Source: Lytechinus pictus
Lineage: Eukaryota; Echinodermata; Echinoidea; Temnopleuroida; Toxopneustidae
DNA: 64,000 nucleotides
Reading direction: 5' to 3'
Assembly (NCBI RefSeq): GCF_037042905.1
Contig: NC_087258.1
Span: forward strand, 6,426,501-6,490,500
Shown: positions 36,201 through 48,200 of the stretch, in pieces
Layout of the letters: each line of letters starts with the position of its first letter
How positions within the stretch are numbered: position 1 is the stretch's first letter
Translations under genes and position numbers: made by a program
The notes under the pieces: model-generated
Told to the model about the DNA's origin: nothing
The model's database searches: none
What the model saw: only the letters and a program-made list of their open reading frames with translations

Positions 36201-39200
36201 GAAATTAAACATTTTTTTTAAAATAAACTAATGATCCGACTAAAGTGGAGTTAGACCAAATGGACTTTTGACAAATGGGCTAACTAGCAATTGGACTAAA
36301 TGGTCTATACATAAGCTTGTTGCAGACCAACTCGGATTAGACCATGTGGGATGAGACCGAATGGAATTTAGACCAAGTGAGTGTAGACCAAGTTGCAATT
36401 TACCCCATAATCCACTTGATAGATCCTGCATGTATCTGTAATATTGCCTTTTAAGCATTATCTGCTCACACTGTAAATAAAAATATATATCTCCTGCAAT
36501 GAACAGTATATCTGGTCTTGTCCAAATGTTACTTTTGAGCAAACATTAACATTCTGTTATTATTCTATTAACTCTCAAGGAAATATGGCCATTTACTGAT
36601 AAGGAATAATAGCCATGCTCCTACATCAGTCTTTATGATGCAGTTTGACATCCTTTATGATATTGCCTTTCCTAATGCTGAAATTACATCTCGTTTTAAA
36701 TAGAAGGCCATGTAATTGTTAAGCATTCTTCTATTATTGATATTCTATAAGCTATCAAGAAAACATGACCTTTTTCTTATGGGGACAGTAGCTCTACTAC
36801 ACACTTATCTATTCACAATGTTCTATATCTTCTACATAATAATTGCATGTATACATGTGACTTATTACACACAAATTGAACATACTGAAAGAATTGTATA
36901 TACTTTTCAAATGGGCATTTTAACCTTTTATTATAATTCTTGTAGTGTTATTCTTTTGAGGTATCAAGGAAATATCATTTCCTTACTGAAGAGAGTAATA
37001 GATCTGTCCTTCCATAACCTCATAATATTGTTGGTTTCTTGTTGGTGAAGGCAAAAAGAAAAAAACAAATAAAGCATTCTAACAGAAATACAGAGATTAC
37101 ATGTATTTCCCAGCAAAGTAAAGTGTGTTCACATATATTGGACAATTACTTTATAGTAGTTGATAAAAATCTAAATACTTGAATGGTGAAGTCCATAAGA
37201 ACCACTTTAACGTTTCATGAAAGTATGTTCACATTTTTGGAAAATTATACAACAGTAGTAAATAAAAAGCTTCAATTGAATGATGAAGTACAACATGAGC
37301 ATGAAATGATAACAAATAGTATTTATTTTATTCTAATTGAAGTCATTCAAAACCAAATGAAGATTGAATATTTGTCAGGCTGGAGTGTTTTTTTTAAATG
37401 AAATGTGTTAACATTTCCAGGTTAAAATAATGCTTGTAGGTTAAAGATTATTTTTTCTTTCATAAGTGAACATTTAGGACTTTACTATCTGTATTTATCT
37501 GTACATGTACAGTACACGTATACAGATCCTTAATTCCTATACAATTTTATCTCTCTTATGATCCATTGTGCATGCTAAAGAAAAAAGAAAGAACTGACAC
37601 AGTTCTCCCTTGTGGCCAATAAAAACAAAATCCCAAATCTGTAATCTCTGGTTTTCCCTCGTGCAAACATATACGCATGCAATAGAAAAAAAGAGAAGAT
37701 AATAAATTGACACAGTTTTCCCTTGTCGACCATGAAAAAGCCCTAAATCTGGGATCTCAATTGTCTTCCCAAGGTCTACTAATGCCACAGACTCGTCGCT
37801 TGCTGTTCCGTACCTCACGATGTCTGAGCATTCTTTGTCAGAGGTGTTAGAGGCAGTCACTGGATCCTTCACAGAGCCTTTCATACCAGAGGTAATTTTC
37901 ACATCTTTTGAGTAGTTACAGTTGATACAGATCATTCAAAACTATGGAAGGCCAATACTGTCATAATTTACGATCTAGAAGACATGCAGAAGTACTATGA
38001 AAGGGGCGTGTCTGAGCATTCTATCTCAGAGGTGTTAGAGGTAGTCACTGAATCCTTATAAAAAACTTTCATGTTAGAGAATTTCATATCCCTCAAAGAG
38101 TTTCAATTGATATAGATCATACCTAACTATGGAAGGCCACTGAGAGCACATCTTGAACATCTTACAAAGCTTTGATTCTAGAAAGACTCGTATTATACAA
38201 TGACAGATCAAACAGGAGAATGTAATAGATGAAATTTGAGCAAGAGAGAAGAAATACAACATTTCAAAAATCCTTCAAATATCAAACGAGAGGTAAATTT
38301 CCCTTTTTTCTTGCAAAAGAGGGGAGACACATTGGAGTAAACGATGAAGGATGTTTCTTCAAATAAGCAAAGGTTTATTTACTGTTTAAACACTCTTGTC
38401 TGAAGTGCTCAAGGCTACTACAATAATCCTTCACAGAAACTTTTCTACAGGAGTTGATATTTACCTGGGCCACGTAACATAAAGCATAGCGATTGATCGT
38501 GGGTCTGATTTTACAATTGATCATACACAATAATCAATGTAATCAATCATAGAAATCATTCTCACGATCATTCGCTTAGGTTTATGTGAACAAGCCAAGG
38601 CCATGATTTCATAGCAGGAGAGAAAAACAAAAATCATTCACTCAAGCTTCGTAGCAGAGCTTATCCGCTCAGAATTCAAACATATAACACTAAAAGAAAA
38701 ACATTGATTCAGACTTTTGGAGTAAAGATAATCTCTATTTGTAGAATGGGAGTGTTGGGTAGGAGGATCATTAATAATCAGATTTAATGGTTGCTTGGTT
38801 TCTATTGTAGTTAAGATACATGTAAAGATGGCGCTCTTTCATTGTAATGAGCTTGCAGACAATTACTATGTGAGGCATTCTTAAGGAAATATTTGGTCAT
38901 CAAAGCAGCATTATAGTTTTTGTTCTCACTATCAATATTTTTATTAAAGTCAAAAAGATTTGTCACCCCCCCCCTAGAAAAAAGGAATGAGACATTGAAT
39001 TTTTATTCTTTATTCTTGATTTACTTAGCACTTTCTAGAATAAAAAAAAAACAGTATCAACAAATTGATAACAAAATTAAGAGGACAAAGACTACAACGT
39101 TGCAATTTTGTTAACAGTTCATGTAGTGTAACATATGGCGACCATAGTAAAGGAGGAGAGGAGACAATGAATACAAAAATTATTCAAACCACCCCTGATC

Positions 39201-42200
39201 ATTAATCTTAAACATTATTCTTACTCAGTCCTTGACAAGCGCTCAATGGAAATCTTATCCGTAAAAGAGTTATGTAATATAATCCCATATCCCTTGAGGC
39301 TTCATTCGCCCATGAGTAACATTAATGTGCTTTGTGAGATGTAATCCTATCTATCAATTAGTGGCATGGGGGTATTTTGTCACTTTGCCACCAATTCAGA
39401 AGTCTACATCAGGGCCCTGTCACATAATGCTTAGTGATTGATTGTTGAGCTGATTTTTACAATTGATCATACACAATAGCTTATATGGAATCGATTGCAG
39501 AAATCAGCCTCACTATCAATCGGTAAGCTTTATGTTACAGAGCCCAGGATTGTCCTTGATGCCCAAGAGTTGCTCAAGTAATGTGTCCTTCCTTTGCAGA
39601 ATACTTTGTAAAGGGTCTGTCACACGTAGGGTCCCTTGCAGATAGAGTTGCAATTAAACGCAAATCTAAAAATCAATTGCAACTTGATTTTAAACCAATG
39701 ACATGCATACATGTATTATAAGAATGATAATAATAATAACGTCATATTTTACCCAGGGTAGCCTTTTCACTTCTCCCAGTGGGCCCTGATAATGTTATTA
39801 TGGACTTGCGCTTGAAGTTTTCAGTCGCGTTTAATGCAAATCTTCATGCAACAGGCCTCTGGACAAATAAAGCCACCGTATACCAATATATTGTGGCATG
39901 ACAAGCCATACTACGACATTGCATCATGGCACTTGACAAGCACAAAAAAGTATGATTATATTCCAATAGAAGTCTGTACACAAATGGAAGAAGGACCTGT
40001 GAAACCTGTTTATTTATGTCAATAATTGTATTTTTTTCAATAATTGAAATTGTGCAGGTCTGACAACCCCTTAAGAAGAAAAAAAGTATAGAGGCTCCCC
40101 ATGATTGCTTTCAAAAGATATATTTACACCTTCCCTCTCAGGAAAAAATCCCATAAATCATGAAAACTTGTTCAGGTCTCAAAACATGTTATAAGATGGT
40201 TATTCTGCCTGTACCATGTAAATTTCTTACAAGTACTTCTTAGCCTTTAATAAGTCTTGCATTCCTATAGCAAAGAAGGTGCATTCTTTCTTGCTTTGCT
40301 TGAAAACTTATTATTGATAGTTTTTACACTGCAAGTACATGTATCCCTGTGACCTTAATCCGCTTTTATATAGCGCTTAATACATCGGAACGATGTGTCT
40401 ATGCACTTTACAGATACATTATTACCCCGGTCATTGGATTCAATCAGTCATTCCCGCACACCATGTGTGCACATCCTCCACTCCCCTCCCTGGGGAGTAG
40501 AAATCCTGCAAGCATTTTTTTGTAGGGATATCACAAGTACTTATGTGCATGCTGTCAAAATATTAGGGTCCTGTTTCATTAAGAATTACAAATGTGCTAA
40601 ATTTGTAATTTGTGTAACTACACCATGATGGAAACCTTGATTGTGATTGACTTCTGAGCCCAGTTACCATGGTATTTGGCATATTAAGCCTATTTATGAA
40701 ACTGCCTCCCCCATATTTTTTCATGATGAGGTGGTGTGAAAGCACCTTTAGAGGCTTCTTCACAGATCTGAAGGAGCGGGTCTTAAGGGTTTACGTCTGT
40801 TCCCATTGTGATGGGAATGATTAAAGAGGTATCTTGCAAGGTTTCCTGTTCATAGCAGGATTCTTTGTGATTCTACACAATAGAATTTGCTTAGGCTATG
40901 TTTACATGGAACCACTCTAAAACTTGTGTGAACCTTACTGATTTATAGAATGGGTTAACGTGTCGGATGTCACTTAGTTTCAGCCAAGAGAATATGATGT
41001 TGGTTTGATGAAAGCATATTGATTTGTCAATGTGATGACCAAATTAAAAACTTCCTCTACAAAGTTCACATGTATCACTTTTGGTAGTCCTTCCATTTCT
41101 GTTGTCAATATTTTTATGTTTTTTTATTTGGATTTCTAATGGATAATTGATTGATGTATTTTTTTTTAATCGCTATTTTCGGCCCTTATATGCATTAAAA
41201 CATTTCTATACATCTTTTTTTTTTAATAGGATCATCAGTTTGGACTAGGGTTAACAGATTTCTTAGACGTCAAGCTCTTCCAGGAGGATTCTTCCAATGA
41301 ACCACTGAATGAGGTCAGAATAAGAGCTTTATTGTGATCCTTCTCTATTGGGTTAGCATGATATGGAGTCACCCCCCTCTCCCCCATGTTTGACAAGTAT
41401 TAAACAAGGGAACAAAAAGGAAAGGAAAAAGAAGGGGAAAAAAGAATGAAGAAAAAAGAAGATTATAAAGAAGAGAGGTCTGGATGTACACTCTATTACC
41501 CATGTTACTTCTTTAACAAAAAACGATGTCCTGTGGATAATCTTGACCCCCTCCCACCCCCAATCGCAATACCTTGGCACTGCTCAAAGGTTGAGGTTCA
41601 AATCCCAGCTTAGCGCACACATTCTTTCTGTGACTCGGACATTGATTTAAACCAATTTCATGAGCTTCATTAAAATTATGCAAAGGGTGCTCTTCCCAGT
41701 GAAGCCAACATTGTTGAAGCTTTACAAACCTTGTCATCAATATATTCATCTTAACATTATTTCTATAGGAGATTGCAGAACGTATAGTTGATGTTTATCA
41801 TCATATCGTTCCTTCGCGATGCTCGCAGCTCTTTCTTTCAACTGAGGTCAAAGGTTATTTGAGTCCACAGAAGAAGTTGGAAGTCCTTCAGAGTTTAAAG
41901 AAGCTGCAGTCAGAGAATAGTTATCAGTGAGTTTTTAGATTTACCCCCTTCATACCTTTCTAATTTAATTGTATGGCTATGCAAGAATCTGTTGTATGAG
42001 AATTATAGCTGTTAACAATTGCTGTCTATCTACATTTAGTCTGAATGTCATGTAATGTATGTTTGGAAGGTACTTGTTTAGTTTTGTTTTCGATGAAAAT
42101 TCGGTTGAATATCTGCTATTCACCGTTGACTGACAACTGGTACTTTCTTTTCAATATTTCAACATATTTTCAAAAAAATGGTTGAAAATATTCATATCAG

Positions 42201-45200
42201 CCCTAGCCCTCAGAATACTACAATTCCCCTCTCCCTCTATTGAGTCATCAACACTAGTCTGTAGGCACAGACCCTGATTAAAATTTAGATCAACAAGTGG
42301 GTCTTCACACAAGACTAGCACATATGCCTTCATTACACAAATCATTGTAGGCTACACATTCAGACCAATTAACCCAAGTGAAGGGTTTGCACAACAGACT
42401 ACATTAACATCATGCTGTTCAAACCCTTACTTTGCAAATAGCACTTGAGTATTGAAATGAAGACTGGGCAACAGATGGCGCTATTCTACAATAATATTTG
42501 GGACTTCCATGCAGGCTCAGTCAGATCCACATCAATACAGTTGAAAATAGTACCTTACTGTGGAAATGAATTGGAATGAATTAAGTGAAACTTGATGACA
42601 GAAGCAGAGGTGGCTTTATTGAAGGATTTGTGTAGGTGTTAGAAGATGGGGAGGGTTGATCCCTTACAATTGATGTTTTATATGAAAGTATTGAATTTTG
42701 TGTGATTTTTAGCTGGTGAAAAAAATGTGCAAAAAATGCCCTGGCACACAAGGTTCATGATAGCATGCAGAAATCAAGTGGTTAGAACATAATAAGTGCC
42801 AGTTTAGTGGAGCATTTTGGCCTAGTGGATTAGTCGCTGGACTTTGAAAAGAGAGGGTCATGGGTTCAAATCCCAGCCATGGCATAATTTCCTTCAGCAA
42901 GAAATGTATCCACATTGTGCTGTACTTGACCCAGATGAGGTAAATGGGTATCTGGCAGAAATCAATACCTTATAATAATAATAAATAATATGTCCATTTA
43001 CAAAACGCAGTTACAATGCGCATATTATACTCAACTGCGCTTTGATACTTGGTATCATAACCCGGCTTTAGCTGAGCCGCCATATTAGTAGGCGCTTAAG
43101 CGTTCAAGGAATGAATCCTACTGGGTACCCATTCACCCCATCTAGGTCGAGTGCAGCACAATGTGGATAAATTTCTTGCTGAAGAAATTACCCAGTGGCT
43201 GGGATTTGAACCCGCGACCCTCTGTTTCAAAGTCCAGAGACTAATCCTCTGGGCCACAACGCTCCACGTATACCTTGAAATGCATGTGCTTTGTAAGGCC
43301 GCCATACTTAAGCCAGGGTAATAATAAAGTATTCTAAGTCATTAAAATGATCATCATCAACACCTCCTCTGTTCTCTAACAATACAGGTGGTCAGCCAGT
43401 GATAATATAGCCATGATCCTCATCAATCTAGAATTGGGTGAGATGGAACAAGCAAAGTTTGCCACGTCTTGTCTTACGTCGGATGAAGTAACGCATCTTG
43501 TTCCCGACAACTCCTCCCTCATCCTAGATGCAAACAGACAATTCACCGACTTTGCCAAGGTAATCCAAAGATATATTTGTATTTGTATTTTTTCCAACAT
43601 TTCCTGTATGTTAGTAAAAAAAAATGTGATAGTGTTAATTTATCTTCAATCCTTTCTAAACAAAGGGACTCCATTTTGTTATGGCCAAATAGATGCAGAG
43701 AAATCCTACAAAATGCACTTGAAGGAAAGGAAACAAATTTGTACAGTGAATGTCTATTTTCAATGTAACAGTATACAAATAATGAATGTTTATGAGTGCA
43801 ATGGACAGAATACTTCACGAGGTGAAAGATGAAATGATCCATTCAACGAGGCGTAGCCTCGTTGAATGGATCATTCATTTCATTTTTCACTGAATGAAGT
43901 ATTCTGTCCATTGCACGAATGAAAAGAACTGTCATTATTTGGTTTATATGACAACTAAAAATAGATTCTTTTTCATATGAACTTTGTGAATTTCGATGCA
44001 AAATATCCTCATGCAGTGCGAGCAAGGTCTGTTGATTATCGCGTACATACAACATGTGCGCTACAAACACGAGTGGTGTCTGTAGTCTGGGTGCGCGCAT
44101 GCTATGGACAAAATCGTATGGATCCAAAATTGCACAATGAATGGATATAAACTTGCACGGTTGATGACGTCATTGTAAAATGGGCTGAATGATCGATATC
44201 AAACAACCAATCAAATGACAAGGACCTATCGAGGTGTCATATGATATTTTTTATTGTCATTAAAAGTCCCTTAATTGATGACTGTCAGCAATCACCCAAA
44301 TTTGGGTCTATAGATATTTCCTATTCCTAAAAAGAAAATGTAGTAGTGAAAATATGCTTGATGTTGCCAATTTTAGGAATAAAAACTGATCAAATTAGGC
44401 TTTCAAGTTTTGTCATGAATGTGTCAAATGAATTTCCTAAAAGATGTCAATGTCGTTGGAGATGTACTGGAATTTTCCCAAGGAGTGGAGATATTGCATA
44501 TATTGCATGTAGGAAAGGTTACACCTTATCACCAGCCTAATAGTATGTTAAAAAATTCCATACATGTACATTATGAATCAAAGGAAGGCCATTTTTTTCC
44601 TATACTTTTATTTTAAAAATTATCTTCGTCTCTTTACAGCTGATGTGTAAAGAAGCAACAGAGTGTATGGTTGAGGTCTTACTCTGTCTCCTAGATCATG
44701 ATCAACTCACTCTCAAAGAGACTCTATGTATTCTCAAGGTAAGAAATAGAGAGTCAACAGAAATGACTCTTTGATATGGTTAAGGGAGCAAAATGGAACT
44801 CAGTATCAAGAGATCTGATATAACCTAAATCCTAATATAACTAGGTGATGTTTCTTGACCCTTTCATTGCAGTGGATAATAAAAGGAATTCATAATGCAT
44901 ACGTCTTTCACAATGAGTGAAATACATCCTGGTACAAATCCAAGGATGTGATATATTATTCGTAGTTGATTTCAAGGCATTTCAACTTTGTTCCTCTTTG
45001 CGATCGCCAAAACTTTGGGTTAAAGTCTCTAACCTTTTTTTACGCAGGAATACAGCCCTGTTTCACTAGGCAGCTGCCCGTTGCTGACCAGATTACTAGA
45101 ATTGGTGATGTGCTCTGGAAAATGGCAAAATCTTTACTCTGAAGCTATGGTGAGAATTCGTTTAGAGATTTTCATTCTTAGATATATCTCCCACATATAC

Positions 45201-48200
45201 ATTCAAACCTGCTCTAGCTACCACCTGTACAGAAAGACAACAAGTTCTGTTTTTCTTAGATAGTTTTACCCATTGCAATATGTATCAAATCAACCTGTAC
45301 AGAAAGAACAAATATTCAGTTTCCCTTGGATAGTCCCCCCCCCTCCCCGTTGAAATAAGTATCAAATAAACCTGTCCAGAAAGACCACATATTTGGTTTA
45401 CCTTGAAAAGTTTTCCCCATTGAAACAAGCATCAAATAAACCTGTCCATGAATGAAGAATGCAAGTTAAGTTTCTTTTGAAAAGTTTTCCCCATTGATAT
45501 GTGCATCAAGTGAAACTGTCCATAAAGATCGCAAGTTTGGTCACGGGTATCAAAGGAAACTGTTTCCTAAACACCACTTTTCTTGTTCTTGTCTCTCTTG
45601 GGTTGTCTTTCTTGGAGAGCATTGAAAATGCTGGTTATTATTACTATTTTCATGAACTTTGATATTTTATTCCTATTTTAGCCAGAGATTGTCTCGATAT
45701 ACCTATCCCAGTTGCTCCATGCTGACCAGCCTTCTATGATGAACACATCCAGAGCTTGCAGACGTACACATGCACATGTGGTAAGCTACAAATATCATAT
45801 CCTCAGCCCACAATATGCTTGGGAGTTGCCTTTATATAAAAAGGAAAAAATATATTTATATTTTATTTTGCTTTTGGTTGTTGTGATCCATTGTTCAAGT
45901 ATAGAGTATTCCCCCTTCCCCCATTGTTTTTGGTTGTTTGGGATTAAACATTTAATAGTCATTATTCAGACCCGATGTAGTCCCCACCCTTCATTCCATC
46001 CTTTGCATTTATTTTCTTACAGCCACAGGGAGACGGCTGCTTTGCTGCAAGATTCAACTGGCTTAACAAGCTCCCTCCTTTTCAAGGTAAGAAACACTTT
46101 ATCAGGGGAACATTTCATGAAACGATAATAAGATTTGCAGTGATTATTTGTTATAAGCTACTGAAATCTGTGCATCTAATTGGCTCAGAGAAATAAGTCA
46201 GTGAAAAATCATGAATTGTTTCATGAAATGCTTCCCAAGGTCAGGATAATTCTAAACAAGTTGAGGATTATTCAAAAGGATATTTTTAGGAGAGAGCAAG
46301 TCTGGGGAAGTCAGGAATTATTAATCAAATCTTCTCGAAAGTCATGGAAAGTGATTTATTCAAGATACATTTTGAATGATGTTGAATTGATTTGTGTAAT
46401 GAAGTACAGTTAGCAAAAAAATAATAATGATAATAATCCACACTCAGACAAGCCCTCGATGAATGACATTCAATAAACACGGAAACTAGGAATCAGAATT
46501 CATGTTATGGCAGGAGAGGAAAATTAATAATTACATGAAATGCATTAGCAAATTAAAGCAAAAAACGTGTGTAGAGGATAATTAAACTTGGGGCAAGTTT
46601 CTTGTTAAACTAGAGTAGTGGTGAAGTGCTTTTTTTTTTCCTTCTTCATTTTTCAAGGTTCTTTGAGGCAGACCTGCACTGGTCTAGAACAGAAGGCCAG
46701 GACCTGGAGGCTACAGAGAGGCCGGAGTGGTTCAGTGACCCAGCCCCAGACTCCCACAAAGAGCGGGGCTCCTTGTCCATGCTGCTGCTGTAATGAAGTC
46801 CTTATGAGATTACAGGTCAGTAAACCTCAGTCAAGGTTCCAACTTATCAATGTTAGTGTGTGGAGATGCAATGATTAAGGGGTTCATGAACATAACTTTT
46901 CCTTTTCATGGTTAGACGCTGACAAAGAGTAGGGATTCTTGTTCCTGCTCTGCTGTAATGAATCTATGAGATTACAGGTCAGTAAAGCTCTGGCAAGGTT
47001 AGCCTTGTGCCATGTGGAGATGCTGTGATGTAAGGGTTCATGCATATGACTTCTCTTTCCAAAAGGTAAATGCCAACCAAGAGCAGCGTCCCTGTTTCCC
47101 TAATGAGAGCACTGGTCAGTAAACCTCAGTCAAGGTTCCAACATAGCCATGTGGGTTTTCTGGAGATAGATAGATAAATGGTTTATTGATTAAAACATAA
47201 TTGCGACAAAGCCGAACTGCAATGAGTTTATAAAGGTACAGAGGCTGTGATATAGGATTATTGCTTGCTGTGATTTAAGATTGCACATTGTTTATTTTTT
47301 TGTCTGAAGGGTTTAGGGTCCAATTTTGTTTTGCTTACCAAATTTGATTAGCATTTTTGTTCATAAGAAAAAGGCTCTCAACTACTTTCTAAACAGTTCT
47401 ATGTAAAAATCTGCTACACAGAAGACTCTTTGTGTAGCATTCTTAGAAAAAGTGTAGCAAATTTGGGGAGCGTTTCATCAACATTTTCAACCGAAAAGTT
47501 GTCAGATCTGACAACTTTCCTTGATTCTGATTGAGTTAGAAGCACTGATACTATGGTAACAGTCAGATAAAACAGGACTTGTCTCATAAAGTCCTTTCAT
47601 GAAACACTACCCTGGAAAATTATTCCCTGTATCTGTAGGGATGGCATCCTTTATGCAACTCTCCACCCAGGGGGTGTTTCACATAAATTTAAGACTTAAA
47701 TGTGTAGTTGCGCGCGATATAAAAGGCACGACGGCATTGGTCAGATCATGCCAAGAGGACGCGCACTACTGCGTATTGATCAATAAGATTGCATGTTGCA
47801 TTTCATGTACCCGTCGGCATTTAAGTGCGACATAAGTCTTACTTAAATCTTTGTGAAACACCCCCCAGGTTGTTAAGTTGCTTGGTGGCAATTAACGAAC
47901 AGATTTCCTCTCTCTTTTGTATAGAGTCTTCTCTGCTCAGAGCACTTGACGGATGAAGTATCATTGTATGTCATCAACGGCATTGAGGACATGAAAGAAT
48001 GCAGGGGAAGGGGATCGTTGCAGCTCCTTTGCCAAACAAAACTAGATACAAAGGTCAGTTTGATAGGAGGATGTAAAAAATGAAGTAACATCTCATCATG
48101 ATAATATTTCACCGCTTTAGAGCCAAGTACCTGTGTAGTTGCAGCAAAATATTGTTAAATGAAATGAGTCTTTAAAGAAGATGAGATTAGATGAGTCTTT

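Noticed and set aside
37781..37891. hps3 exon 8 starting after the CCACAG at 37780
   Set aside because: It would shift the frame from exon 7 and hit a stop; the acceptor at 37773 gives the conserved reading.
37537..37935. 132-codon minus ORF
   Set aside because: It is antisense to hps3 exon 8 and the tandemly repeated intron end; no family recognised and it is explained by the repeat.
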